Shown: positions 27,327 to 36,582 of the stretch, in pieces
Position numbering within the stretch: the first letter of the stretch is position 1
How the letters are laid out: every line of letters starts with the position of its first letter
Assembly: GCA_913061235.1 (NCBI GenBank)
Contig: CAJXTB010000001.1
Coordinates: 558,001 to 622,000 of the forward strand
Direction: 5' to 3'
Length of the DNA stretch: 64,000 nucleotides
From: an uncultured Pseudomonadota bacterium
GTDB taxonomy: Bacteria; Myxococcota_A; UBA796; GCA-2862545
Notes under the pieces: generated by a model
The model's database searches: none
The model's input: only the letters and a program-made list of their open reading frames with translations
Told to the model about the DNA's origin: nothing
Made by a program: the position numbers and the translations under genes

Positions 27327-28688
27327 ATGGATCTGCACCTACAACACCTGTCGACGCGTCTACAAATGACGCGCAATCCCCGCGTCGTGGCGTCTATTCA
27401 CGCCCGTTTGGAAACGCTCCTGAGCACGGAACCGGGCAATCCCTGGTTTCGTGCCGTGAGGGCGTCCGCGTTGGCGCGTATGGGTGAGCTCGACGCGGCA
27501 CGAGCACTGATCATCGAGCTAGCGGGTGAGGCGGACCACCCGACCCCCGTCCTGTCGCAGCTTGCCATGCTGTGCACAGACATCGGCGAGTTTGAGCTGT
27601 CGGCAAGACTGTTCGAAGCCAGTCTTGCCGTATCCAAGGACCAGCCAGGCACCGTGTACAACTATGTGATTCAGGGCAAGGGTGCTCCAGCGGAGACACT
27701 CATTCCCCGGATTGAGGCATGGCTTCACCGCGGGGGACTGCGACGCAACGAGCGCGCGTCGCTGCTGTTCTCTCTTGCCCGACTCTACGACCGCAGCGAG
27801 CGCTACGATGACGCATTCACCACCCTGAACGAAGCGAACGCCACATTGGTCCGCAACTACCGGCACAACGCCGAGCAACAGCGGCTGGACAGAATTCGTA
27901 AGGTCGTCGACCAAGCGTTTGTGAAGCGCACTTCTGCGCACGGCGATGACAGCGCGCTACCCGTGTTCGTCTTCGGGATGCCCCGGTCCGGCACCTCCCT
28001 CACCGAGCAGATCCTAGCTTCTCACACAGATGTCGCCGGCGTGGGAGAGACGGGCCACGTCCCCAGAGCGATGGCTCAAGTCTCGAACCTACTCGACGGC
28101 ACCCCAGTGCCCGAGTGTCTCCTAAGCGCGGACGACGAGTTCCTGGGTGACCTAGGCAATGCACTCGCCCGCTTCTTGGCGGAGTCTGCACCAGGTGCCA
28201 AGCGGGTCACCGACAAGTCCATCTCCACCTGGTACTACCTGGGCATCATGTACTGCATGATGCCGAAGGCCACCTACCTGCACTGTCTACGCAATCCCGT
28301 CGACAACGCTGTAAGCATCTACTTTCAGCGGTTCACAACCGGTCACGACTACGCCTACGACCTCCGCGACATCGCTCGTTGTTACGCCCTACACCGTGAC
28401 ATGGTGGACTTCTACAAGCCGCTCATGGGAGACCGTTTCCTTGAAGTGAAGTACCACGAGACCGTTGAAGACCACGTCGCTGCTGGCAAGCGACTCTTGA
28501 AAGCCTGCGACATGCCATGGGATGACGCCTGCGAGGCATTCTGGACCCGAGACAGCCCGGTGCTCACCGCGAGCAAGACCCAGGTCCGGCGCAAGCCGTA
28601 TACCACCTCCATACAGCGATGGAAACGCTATGAGCGCCACCTGACCCCACTCTTGGATGAGCTGGACGCCCAGGGGGTGACATGGTGA
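27327..28688 (+). CDS. TPR-sulfotransferase fusion protein
   Basis: 453 residues, no signal peptide. Residues 1-190 are tetratricopeptide-like helical repeats (NPWFRAVRASALARMGELDAA, LLFSLARLYDRSERYDDAF). Residues 210-450 are a sulfotransferase domain: the PAPS 5'-phosphosulfate loop FVFGMPRSGTSLTEQIL, the His-containing VGETGHV, a 3'-phosphate-binding segment YLHCLRNPVDNAVSIYFQ, and VKYHETVEDH. TPR-sulfotransferase fusions are known in bacteria and resemble tyrosylprotein sulfotransferases in outline. Its place between a secreted subunit and a chaperone gene suggests modification of surface material. It overlaps the next gene by 7 nt. Confidence 0.85.
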   Translation: MDLHLQHLSTRLQMTRNPRVVASIHARLETLLSTEPGNPWFRAVRASALARMGELDAARALIIELAGEADHPTPVLSQLAMLCTDIGEFELSARLFEASLAVSKDQPGTVYNYVIQGKGAPAETLIPRIEAWLHRGGLRRNERASLLFSLARLYDRSERYDDAFTTLNEANATLVRNYRHNAEQQRLDRIRKVVDQAFVKRTSAHGDDSALPVFVFGMPRSGTSLTEQILASHTDVAGVGETGHVPRAMAQVSNLLDGTPVPECLLSADDEFLGDLGNALARFLAESAPGAKRVTDKSISTWYYLGIMYCMMPKATYLHCLRNPVDNAVSIYFQRFTTGHDYAYDLRDIARCYALHRDMVDFYKPLMGDRFLEVKYHETVEDHVAAGKRLLKACDMPWDDACEAFWTRDSPVLTASKTQVRRKPYTTSIQRWKRYERHLTPLLDELDAQGVTW

Positions 28689-29710
28689 GTCGGCTGTTCG
28701 TGTTGGTAATGGTACTCCTCACCTGCGGCCAACCGGCGGTAGCTGGAAAGGTGGTTGTCTCCAGCGGCTTGATGAATCAGCTGACGACGGCTCCCGGCGC
28801 TACGGGTCGAGTGACCATCGCGGTGAGCAATCAGTCCGAGACCACGCAGACCGTGCAGCTGACTATCGCGGATTTTCAGGCGGGTGCACACGGCGTGGAA
28901 CACCAGGCACCGGGAAATGCCGAGCGCTCGGCAGCCGGCTGGATTCGACTTCCTAGCTCCACCTTCGAGATTCCAGCTCAGGGCACCACCGAGATCACGC
29001 TCGACGTCGACGTACCCGAAGACCTCGTCGCCGAAGGCAGCTACTGGGCGGCCATCTTGCTGCAAGAACCTCCGCCGCCGCGCCAAGCCGGCTCATCCAT
29101 CCAGCAGGTGTGGCGCACATCCGTCAAGGTCGTGGTCCATGTTGGTGACCAGGGGACGTCACAGGTCACGATCAAGGGTGCCACACAGGTAGCCTCCAAC
29201 CGCGGTCCCGTGTTGGTACTAGACGTTGGCAATGCGGGAACACGCGCCGACTCCGGCAATGCCACAGTGGAGTTCTTCGGCAGGGACGGCCTGCGAGCAG
29301 CCAGGGTTACGTCGGCCGACCGTATCGTCTACCCAGGCGTGGATACGCGATTTCGCATCCCACTTCGGCGCATTCCTCCAGCACCGTACACAGTTGCCGC
29401 CTACACCACCATGGAGCACGGTCCCTCGTCCGGCGCGCAGTTCAACGTGACCATCACACCTCCGCCGCCCCCCGCCGAGATCGAGAGTCCCCCTGAAGGC
29501 ACCGAGATCGCAGCGTCCGTACAGACCGGCTCATCGTCACCCTCTGCCGGTGAAGGTGAAGCCGTGCCGGACACGGTGGGCGACAGCCTCACAGAGGCCC
29601 CGACTGAGACCGAATCACCGGCCACCGAAGCTGTCCCCCCAGCACCGCCAGATGCGGAGCTTGGGCAGCAAACAGAGCCTGTTGGGCCGGCGGGCGAGCC
29701 CGCTCCATGA
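28682..29710 (+). CDS. Periplasmic Ig-fold chaperone-like protein
   Basis: 342 residues. Signal peptide MVSRLFVLVMVLLTCGQPAVAG. Residues 25-145 are an Ig-like domain of the COG1470/DUF916/fimbrial-chaperone sort: APGATGRVTIAVSNQSETTQTVQL, GWIRLPSSTFEIPAQGTTEITLDVDVP, GSYWAAILLQE. A second beta domain covers 160-250 (RGPVLVLDVGNAGTRAD, GVDTRFRIPLRRIPPAPYTVAA). The last 75 residues are Pro/Glu/Ser-rich and unstructured-looking. It overlaps the sulfotransferase gene by 7 nt and the usher-like gene by 4 nt, so translation is probably coupled. A subunit-holding role is inferred from fold and context; a second copy lies at 34332-35141. Confidence 0.65.
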   Translation: MVSRLFVLVMVLLTCGQPAVAGKVVVSSGLMNQLTTAPGATGRVTIAVSNQSETTQTVQLTIADFQAGAHGVEHQAPGNAERSAAGWIRLPSSTFEIPAQGTTEITLDVDVPEDLVAEGSYWAAILLQEPPPPRQAGSSIQQVWRTSVKVVVHVGDQGTSQVTIKGATQVASNRGPVLVLDVGNAGTRADSGNATVEFFGRDGLRAARVTSADRIVYPGVDTRFRIPLRRIPPAPYTVAAYTTMEHGPSSGAQFNVTITPPPPPAEIESPPEGTEIAASVQTGSSSPSAGEGEAVPDTVGDSLTEAPTETESPATEAVPPAPPDAELGQQTEPVGPAGEPAP

Positions 29711-32700
29711 CCCGATTCGGAGCGCTGGTCCTCGCTGTCCTGGCGGGCAACCAGGCGTTCGGAGCCACGGTAGACGTCCAGGAGCAACCGTTCGTCGCGG
29801 AGCCCGGTGACATCATTACGATTCCCGTTGCCGTCGTCAATGACGACGACCGGCCGCGCACGCTGGACGTGACAGCTCAGCTACCCGAGGGCTGGCGCGT
29901 TGTCGCAGACCCGCCACCCGTGGAACTCAGCGCCCAGGAATCGGCGTTCCAGCTCTTCATCATTCAGTTGCCCGCTACAGCGCGCGCCGGGCGATATGAC
30001 TTCACCGTCGAGGTGCCTGGCGACACCGCCACAGCGGACGTGACCGTAGACGTTGCCACGGTAGACGCGGTGACGAGCACGCTGACCTCGACCCATCCAT
30101 TCACGTTGCGAACCGGCACTATTGAGTTCACTCATAGCGTTCGAAACGAAGGGAATAGCACCATCACGGTCATCCCCTCGTACACATCACGCGTGGACTT
30201 GGACGTCGACGACACGCCGTTCTCTCTGCAGCCCGGTGAGACGCGAGACCTCTCGATTCTGGGCGACGCGCCAGGCCACAACACGAGCGACGTTCGCGTT
30301 CGAGCCGTCCTGAAGACTCCAGATGGCACCCTGCTCGACAGCATCGTAGGAACAACGGACATTGTCGATGAGGGTTCGATTCGCTTTGACGGACGAAACG
30401 GGATTCCGGCATCCGTGGGCCTCTGGGGCGTCTTCACTCGACAACAAGGCGAGACAGCGATTGGGCCACAGGTCGAGTTGGACCTGTCCGGAAAGCTCGA
30501 TGCGTCTTCTGACGCGCGAGCTGACATCCGTATCCGAGCTCCTGGGCTCGGAAACGTAAGCGCCCGGTCTCGCGCCGCATACGACGTGCGAGTAAGCGCA
30601 GGCCCAGTGCTCCTCAATGCTGGCGACCGAGCGCCGCGGCTAAACCTGCTCCTCCGGCCGCGCATACGTTCACGTGGCGCCTCGCTGCGCTTGTCTCACA
30701 AAGGGGCGTACATTGAGCCCATGGTGTTTGGCCAAGCCGCCGTGGGCCAGGTTCCCCTGAGCTACGGCGGTACCGCCGGGTACTCACCCAACAAGAGTGT
30801 GGACATCGGCACCACAATCGGGTCGTTCGTCAATCGCGGAACTCGCACCACAGCCGTCACAACACACGCCATGTTTAACCAACCCGGGGGCGCTCCACTG
30901 AGCGGGCAGGTCGCACTCGGCTGGTCTCCTGGAGCCTTGGCCGCTGCAGCCCGGACCACGCTGAGCACGCGCGCAATCAACGTGACGGGTGCAGCCACGG
31001 TCGCGCAGAGAGCGTTTCCGGGAGCCGCCCAGATTCCGAACGTCGCGTCCCTGAACGCACGCCTTCGACTGTCAGAGGGCGCGCAAGCGCGACTGGGTCA
31101 CAGTTTGGTCGCGCGGGCAATTCAGGGCGGGTGGTTCCACAGACCTCACGCTGGCCTGCAAGTTCGCCTCGCAGAGGCATCTCTCGTCGGGGCCGACTGG
31201 AGCGGTCGCTTCGCCACTCTCGCGAACGTTCGGAGTAGTCATCGCGCACAAGTGTTCTACGCCCTACGGACCCCTGATTTCTCGCTCCGCACCTCGGTTT
31301 TTGCACAGTTTCCAACAGACCAACTGCTTGCCAACGACAACCTGTTTATGCAAGGAGCTGGGCTCACTGCGTCCTGGCGACCGTCACGCACCAGCGTGAT
31401 CGGTACACATGCGGCCGCGCAACTCTTCCCTCGGTCTCCCGCGGCCGACCGATTGGTGTGGGCAACCAACCTGACCTACCGACATCGACACCGTACTCTT
31501 AGCTTCGGGACGATGTACGGCATCACCGCCGGACGAAGCAAGACCCGGCACCGAGGCCGGTTAGATGCGGACTGGACCCTACCCATCGGACACCATCTGC
31601 TCGCCGATGTGACACTTCGGACCCTCGTCGACAACCGTCCTGCCGACATGTACGTAGGGCTTGGCTACCGAATACCACTGTCCGTACCTACAACTCGGGT
31701 CGCTCCGTACGCAGTTGTTGAAGGGTCCATTCGCGACACGGACGACCAGCCCATTCCCGGAGCGATGGTCGCGATTGGGGGACGAGCCGTTGTTACTACG
31801 GAGGATGGAACCTTCGCGATACCTGGCCTTCGCTCTGGGACGTACGATGTTGTTGTCGATGAGACTTCACTGCCCGAGCGCGCGGTGGTACTCGGCGGGT
31901 CACTCCGCAACCTCAATGTGCAGGTCGATCCCGACGAACACCGAACGGTGGTTCCGCTGGACTTGACGGTCGCCGGGGGCGCTCGACTGCGGGCGGAATG
32001 TGCGGTTTTCGGCATCCAAATGTCTGCCGATGGCCAGCAGGAAGCCGTACCCACAGGGCCGTGCCCCGGAACCATCAATGGCACCAACCGAGACACTGGA
32101 GCCACATTGCTCCTACTTGACGGACAGGTGGCCAACGGCGTTGCTCCTGGATCCTGGCGGTTCAGCTACACAGGAGAGGTCCAGGGCGACCGGAGTGTGC
32201 AGCCACCCTCCATTGAACTCGACCTGCAAGCCGGAGCCGATGAGACGCTGACCTTCGAGCTTCGCCCAACGATCGAACGCATTGAGTTCGTACCGCTAGA
32301 GGACCTCGTCGTCGAAGCACCGCCAGTAGACGCACGACTCGTCCGCATCAGCGCCCGGCCCACAAACGTCGTGTTGGGACGCCGGGACAGCACCCGCATC
32401 CGCGTACGCGGCCACACAGCAAGCGGACTCGTCACAGCAGACATCCCGGACCTGGCGTACACCAGCCAAGACCCAAGCATCGCTACGGTCGACGCCGACG
32501 GCGTCATCCGTGGGTTGAGGCAGGGACGCACAGCAGTATCCGTCACAGCCGCTGACGTGCCGTCGATCGAAGTTCCCGTCGACGTCTCTGAGATTCCCTT
32601 GGCCGGGTTGTTCATCAGCGACCAATCCCTCACCCTCGCGCTCGGTCAGTCCTTCCAGCTGACCAGCCGAGGTATCGACACGAACGGACAGCGAACCGAC

Positions 32701-33621
32701 GTCACGGAACGCGCTCGCTGGGTCTCCAGTGATCCAGAGGTGGTGTCCGTCGATACAGGATTGGTGACGGGCGTAGCGCAAGGCACAGCCGAGGTGTTCG
32801 CGGAAGTCGACATTATCCGTACCTACCGCGTGCCAGTGACGGTCATCGACCCGAGCATCGCCGCTCTAGCCCTCGACATCCCCAGCACTCGGTTCGCGAT
32901 TGGGGACCGGATTCCGGTCGCTGCACACACCCAGACACTGGATGGCACCAAGCGTGCCCTAAACGAGGGCGTGACCTTCGACTCCTCGAACCCGCAAGCC
33001 GCGCAAATCATCGATGGCGAGCTGCTGGCCCTGTCGGAGGGCACCGCGGAGATCACCGCCACATGGGGCGGCGAATCGACCAATCCGTTCCAGGTCCGCA
33101 TTGAGGAAAACCCACCCTACAAACTTGTCATCCAGTCAGAACTTGTGACACTCCCACCCGGGGTCGCCATGAGTCCGCCTGTTGAGATCACGTGGCGAGA
33201 CGGGGAGCGTTCATGGGCAGGGCGGCCGGAGCTCGTGAGTGACAATCCCGCAGTCGTTATGGCAATGCAGGGCATGCTCCTCGGCGTGGGACCGGGCCAG
33301 ACAACCATCCGAGCTCGAGTGGGCGATGTGGAGAGCCCGCCGCTGACCGTCAGCGTCGTCGCGGCAGCCATCACGGGCCTAAGCGTACAGGCAACGAACG
33401 TTCGTGTACCCCTCGGCCAAGCGATTCCGGTCTCGGTGTTCGCCGCTCTCAACGATGGCACGGAGATTGACGTCACAACCTCCATCGAGTGGCAATCCGA
33501 CAACACGGCAGTCCAAGTCAACGTAGACGGCACGCTGGAGGGCGCACACGTTGGGCAGGCCACACTGACCGGCACCTTCGGTGGGGCGAGTGTGGAGCTG
33601 TCTGCGACGGTCGCGGACTAG
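29707..33621 (+). CDS. Very large usher-like outer membrane protein with Ig and Big2-type domains
   Basis: 1304 residues with a signal peptide (MTRFGALVLAVLAGNQAFGA). Residues 20-210 are two Ig/NEW3-like domains (AEPGDIITIPVAVVNDDDRPRTLDV, TGTIEFTHSVRNEGNSTITV). Residues about 220-650 are long amphipathic strands with aromatic ends and turn residues (LRPRIRSRGASLRLSHKG, VGLGYRIPLS), which I read as an outer membrane beta-barrel. Residues 660-750 are a carboxypeptidase-regulatory-like domain (GSIRDTDDQPIPGAMVAIGG, DGTFAIPGLRSGTYDVVV). From about 860 there are four or more bacterial Ig-like Big2 repeats (DPSIATVDADGVIRGLRQGR, DPEVVSVDTGLVTGVAQG). The plan recalls a chaperone-usher porin but is not a standard FimD. 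It overlaps the chaperone-like gene by 4 nt. Confidence 0.65.
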   Translation: MTRFGALVLAVLAGNQAFGATVDVQEQPFVAEPGDIITIPVAVVNDDDRPRTLDVTAQLPEGWRVVADPPPVELSAQESAFQLFIIQLPATARAGRYDFTVEVPGDTATADVTVDVATVDAVTSTLTSTHPFTLRTGTIEFTHSVRNEGNSTITVIPSYTSRVDLDVDDTPFSLQPGETRDLSILGDAPGHNTSDVRVRAVLKTPDGTLLDSIVGTTDIVDEGSIRFDGRNGIPASVGLWGVFTRQQGETAIGPQVELDLSGKLDASSDARADIRIRAPGLGNVSARSRAAYDVRVSAGPVLLNAGDRAPRLNLLLRPRIRSRGASLRLSHKGAYIEPMVFGQAAVGQVPLSYGGTAGYSPNKSVDIGTTIGSFVNRGTRTTAVTTHAMFNQPGGAPLSGQVALGWSPGALAAAARTTLSTRAINVTGAATVAQRAFPGAAQIPNVASLNARLRLSEGAQARLGHSLVARAIQGGWFHRPHAGLQVRLAEASLVGADWSGRFATLANVRSSHRAQVFYALRTPDFSLRTSVFAQFPTDQLLANDNLFMQGAGLTASWRPSRTSVIGTHAAAQLFPRSPAADRLVWATNLTYRHRHRTLSFGTMYGITAGRSKTRHRGRLDADWTLPIGHHLLADVTLRTLVDNRPADMYVGLGYRIPLSVPTTRVAPYAVVEGSIRDTDDQPIPGAMVAIGGRAVVTTEDGTFAIPGLRSGTYDVVVDETSLPERAVVLGGSLRNLNVQVDPDEHRTVVPLDLTVAGGARLRAECAVFGIQMSADGQQEAVPTGPCPGTINGTNRDTGATLLLLDGQVANGVAPGSWRFSYTGEVQGDRSVQPPSIELDLQAGADETLTFELRPTIERIEFVPLEDLVVEAPPVDARLVRISARPTNVVLGRRDSTRIRVRGHTASGLVTADIPDLAYTSQDPSIATVDADGVIRGLRQGRTAVSVTAADVPSIEVPVDVSEIPLAGLFISDQSLTLALGQSFQLTSRGIDTNGQRTDVTERARWVSSDPEVVSVDTGLVTGVAQGTAEVFAEVDIIRTYRVPVTVIDPSIAALALDIPSTRFAIGDRIPVAAHTQTLDGTKRALNEGVTFDSSNPQAAQIIDGELLALSEGTAEITATWGGESTNPFQVRIEENPPYKLVIQSELVTLPPGVAMSPPVEITWRDGERSWAGRPELVSDNPAVVMAMQGMLLGVGPGQTTIRARVGDVESPPLTVSVVAAAITGLSVQATNVRVPLGQAIPVSVFAALNDGTEIDVTTSIEWQSDNTAVQVNVDGTLEGAHVGQATLTGTFGGASVELSATVAD

Positions 33622-34304
33622 CTCGTCGCGGGTGCCACGGCCGGAAGCTGGTAGCGTAGTTTATTCGCAACGACCTGCCGGACTTCAGTGCGTAGCTCGA
33701 TGTCGGTATCTACCCAGATTTCCCCGTCTGCCGCGCGCCATCGCTCGGAAAACGCTGCGTCACTGGCCAGGTAGGTCCCATTCTCTGAGTCGATATCCGG
33801 GTCGAACAATCGGTACTGGTGAAGGTTGTCGGTCGGGTCGTCTGACGTCGGCTTGTGCTCCAGCTCCGGGTAAGCATCCCGAAAGTGAAGCACAGCCGAC
33901 CGCTCGAACAGGGCGAAGTGCATCGCCGTGCGCCGAGCCTCGACACACAGTCCCTTACGCAAGGAGCCGCCGCCAATCAGCTCAACAGGCCACCGCCCGG
34001 ACGCTTGTGGTCCGATTGCCACCACAAGACCCTGCCGGTGCCCGAGCATCTGGACCACATTTTCAACCGAGAAGCCCACCCGCCCGTCGACCAACAACAG
34101 GTGGGTACAGTCCGAGTCCATAAACTGGTTCAGCAGATGGTTTTTGGTGCTGGTGAGGTCCGCATCGTCGATAGCGTAAGCCCAGACCACCTCGAAGTCG
34201 TCACGCGCCGACCGCTTCGCTAGACCGGCCACCCCCATCAGATGGTGAACGGAAACGCCCTGGTCCCGCATCATGCCACCGAGCATCAACTTGATATCCG
34301 CCAT
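33618..34304 (-). CDS. GT-A-like glycosyltransferase-related protein
   Basis: 228 residues, no signal peptide. The segment STKNHLLNQFMDSDCTHLLLVDGRVGFSVENVVQML resembles the nucleotide-sugar-binding part of GT-A enzymes that normally read HLLFIDSDIGF. Here the usual DxD is VDGRVGF, so the second acidic residue is replaced and activity is doubtful. It is the last gene of a minus-strand operon (subunit, chaperone, this gene), starting 27 bp after the chaperone stop. It converges on the usher-like gene with a 4-bp overlap of the stops. Confidence 0.5.
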   Translation of the reverse strand: MADIKLMLGGMMRDQGVSVHHLMGVAGLAKRSARDDFEVVWAYAIDDADLTSTKNHLLNQFMDSDCTHLLLVDGRVGFSVENVVQMLGHRQGLVVAIGPQASGRWPVELIGGGSLRKGLCVEARRTAMHFALFERSAVLHFRDAYPELEHKPTSDDPTDNLHQYRLFDPDIDSENGTYLASDAAFSERWRAADGEIWVDTDIELRTEVRQVVANKLRYQLPAVAPATS

Positions 34305-34331
34305 CGCAAAACTCCTTGTACGCGGCGCACA

Positions 34332-35141
34332 CTAACGGATCTGCAGTCGTTGCTGCGCCCCAAACACCGCACCCGCTCGGTCCTCCGTCAGCAACACAGC
34401 CATGTACTCACCCTGCGGGAGTCGGTCGAGTTCGACGTGGTACCTCCAAGACGCGCCCGGCAACAGCGTGGCGGAAGGTCCGTCAAACTCTCCAATATTG
34501 ACACCCGCGACGTCGAATAGTCGCACTCTCGGATGGAGCACCAACATCTGACGACCCGTGTTGCGAACGTCGGACGACATGGCATGGCGCCCATCGTGCA
34601 ACGCCACAACGGTTCCCTCGAAGGTCACCTGTCCAACCACAGGTTGCCGGTTCGAGCGCACATGAACCACCACGCGCACCGCGATGCGCTGACGATGCTG
34701 CAGCTGAACAGCCGCATCCCCTGAGGTGACCCCCAGAGGTTGCGTTCGAGCATCCTCCACCATCACGACAGCCCAGTACGCCCCATCCATGACGTCAGGG
34801 GGAAGTTCAAGGCGGTAGTCGAGGTTGGTGCCGCTTTCTCCCACCACTATCGCCTCGTCCGCAGGGAGCCGCATCCAAGGAGCACTCGAGTACTCCAGAC
34901 TCCCAGCGTCGACCACCACATGCTCTTGGGGAAGCTCGGTCGTGTAGTCCGTCACATACAGCCGAACGCCCTCACTGGTCGGTCCGTGGTTAAACACAGG
35001 GATAATCCCGTGGATGACCTGACCTGGCACCGCCTCATGCTCAATGACTCGCTCCCCGACCACGGAGACGGCACTCGCCTGTGCAAAGAACGCCACCAAG
35101 AGAGCGGAAAACGCTAGAAACCAGCGTGTCTGTCTCATCAA
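34332..35141 (-). CDS. Second periplasmic Ig-fold chaperone-like protein
   Basis: 269 residues. Signal peptide MMRQTRWFLAFSALLVAFFAQASAV. The layout matches the plus-strand chaperone-like protein: an Ig-like domain (VPGQVIHGIIPVFNHGPTSEGVRLYV, PWMRLPADEAIVVGESGTNLDYRLELP, GAYWAVVMVED) and a second beta domain (GRHAMSSDVRNTGRQMLVLHPRVRLFD, YHVELDRLPQGEYMAVLLTED). The shared strings PxxWxRLP and GxYWAxxxxE are good paralogy markers. It overlaps the second subunit gene by 4 nt. No usher-like gene belongs to this operon, so it may share the one at 29707-33621. Confidence 0.65.
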   Translation of the reverse strand: MMRQTRWFLAFSALLVAFFAQASAVSVVGERVIEHEAVPGQVIHGIIPVFNHGPTSEGVRLYVTDYTTELPQEHVVVDAGSLEYSSAPWMRLPADEAIVVGESGTNLDYRLELPPDVMDGAYWAVVMVEDARTQPLGVTSGDAAVQLQHRQRIAVRVVVHVRSNRQPVVGQVTFEGTVVALHDGRHAMSSDVRNTGRQMLVLHPRVRLFDVAGVNIGEFDGPSATLLPGASWRYHVELDRLPQGEYMAVLLTEDRAGAVFGAQQRLQIR

Positions 35142-35566
35142 AAGACCGTGTAGGTGACGACAGCCAGAGTATCGTCGAAGCTACCCTCGGAGACGACCAC
35201 GGCCTCGAACTGCACGTCCAACGACTCGTAGCAACGGCTCCGCTCAAGCTCTGCAAACGACTGAGCAGCAGCCCCAAGCACGACCTCCTGGGCGGTACCA
35301 CACTGGGACTCGCCGGGACGCGCGAGAATGGACACCCCCTCGTAGTCTCCCTCCATCGCTACCGAGAGGCCCAACGCTGAAGAGTCTACTCCGCCAAACA
35401 GCGCGGTCGTTTGGCCTCGAAGGGCATCATCGGCGGTGCCAACCCCAAAGACTGGGGCTGCTAGTTCCTGCGTTCGAGGGGGATTCACCGTCATGTTAAT
35501 TTGGTGAGTATTGCCGGCCCAAGCCGGGCTACAGATGCACATCGCGAGCACAATCGAGCGGACCAT
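35138..35566 (-). CDS. Second secreted putative fibre subunit
   Basis: 142 residues from ATG 35566, which has GGAGG 4 nt upstream; longer starts have no signal. Signal peptide MVRSIVLAMCICSPAWAG. The mature protein starts GNTHQINMTVNPPRT, sharing HxINMTVN with the subunit at 26751. The rest is beta-rich with two Cys (ESQCGT, SRCYES) and a final strand DDTLAVVTYTVF. Apart from that motif it differs from the first subunit, being less Ser/Asn-rich. It overlaps the second chaperone-like gene by 4 nt. Confidence 0.65.
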   Translation of the reverse strand: MVRSIVLAMCICSPAWAGNTHQINMTVNPPRTQELAAPVFGVGTADDALRGQTTALFGGVDSSALGLSVAMEGDYEGVSILARPGESQCGTAQEVVLGAAAQSFAELERSRCYESLDVQFEAVVVSEGSFDDTLAVVTYTVF

Positions 35567-35788
35567 CAGTCCTCCATGACACAACTGTCGGCACATCCGT
35601 TGCCGTTGTTGATGCCAGACATGCCCGACAGTGGGCCGCCTGGCGTTGGGGGGGCGGACACCACCCGCGCATGGTCTGCGCGAGGGCAGCAAACGGCAGC
35701 GAGCGACCTGCTCAACGAACCCGGGCCCTACAACGGTACAACCGCTCCGCCAATGGGAGGCAGCGTGCGTGGCGACGGGGGCCATCCG

Positions 35789-36481
35789 CTACATTGGGTG
35801 GTTTGATTCCGGTGCGCTGGACTGCGCATTTTCGAGGTGAGAGGCATTCCCATACGCCCTGAGAGCACGTTTTCGGTGCGCTTGCTGCTGGGCCTTGTGC
35901 ATGGCCCGGTCCGCGGTGGAAGCAACGCGCATATCGGCACCGGACATGGTGCTAACGGCGCTCGCGGCCGCTTTGATGGTTCGCATCTTGTCGGCCGTGG
36001 CCTCGGGGCTACCCGCACCGCTCAGATCGATAGAGACGCTGCCGCCAACCGCGTACTGGCGACCATCCGGCCCTACTTCGGTGGTGTACCGAGGTGTCCC
36101 GGCGTGCCCAGCGGCGGCGGCAACATGGGCCGCCTCATGGTTGCGAACCTCGGCGTCTCGGGCCTGAAGGTCGCGCACATACCATTCTTCGTCCGGGGAC
36201 AACACCTCACCACTCTGCACAGCCATGGCCTCGTCCGCTTCGCGCTGCGCCTGGTCGGCCCGGTTCTGGGCGCGCGGCAGTCTGGCAGCGAGCTCACCTC
36301 GTTCGGCCTCACGCTCGCGGTCTGCTGCTTGAGCAGCCAACGCGTCTGCAGACAGAGAAACGGTCATTGCGGGCTCGGCCTGTCTGGACCCAGCCCTTTC
36401 ACGACGTGCCGAATGCAGTCTTGACGCAGGGCGCTCGGTCTCCACCACGGAGGGTGCGCGAATGTCGGACACGGCGTTCAT
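35789..36481 (-). CDS. SprA-related putative metalloprotease (PF12118-like)
   Basis: 230 residues. A central coiled, charged region (ADREREAERGELAARLPRAQNRADQAQ) precedes the conserved core: LSPDEEWYVRDLQARDAEVRNHEAAH, with an HEAAH zinc-type motif, then GTPRYTTEVGPDGRQYAVGGSVSIDL and SPEATADKMRTIKAAASA. These match the SprA-related / CJM1_0395 family of putative metalloproteases. No signal peptide is visible. Function in the family is unproven. It lies upstream of a divergent region and codirectional with the M3 peptidase gene cluster. Confidence 0.8.
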   Translation of the reverse strand: MNAVSDIRAPSVVETERPASRLHSARRERAGSRQAEPAMTVSLSADALAAQAADREREAERGELAARLPRAQNRADQAQREADEAMAVQSGEVLSPDEEWYVRDLQARDAEVRNHEAAHVAAAAGHAGTPRYTTEVGPDGRQYAVGGSVSIDLSGAGSPEATADKMRTIKAAASAVSTMSGADMRVASTADRAMHKAQQQAHRKRALRAYGNASHLENAQSSAPESNHPM

Positions 36482-36582
36482 ACGCCGGTCCTACGGATCA
36501 TTCGCAGAGACGTTGACGACCCGCATCACAACATCCGTTCTCACACAGTCGCCCTCCAACGTCTGGCGGGCGGCCGGAGTGT

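Noticed and set aside
33618-34304. Confident glycosyltransferase call
   Set aside because: The usual DxD is VDGRVGF, so I kept only a low-confidence GT-A-like label.
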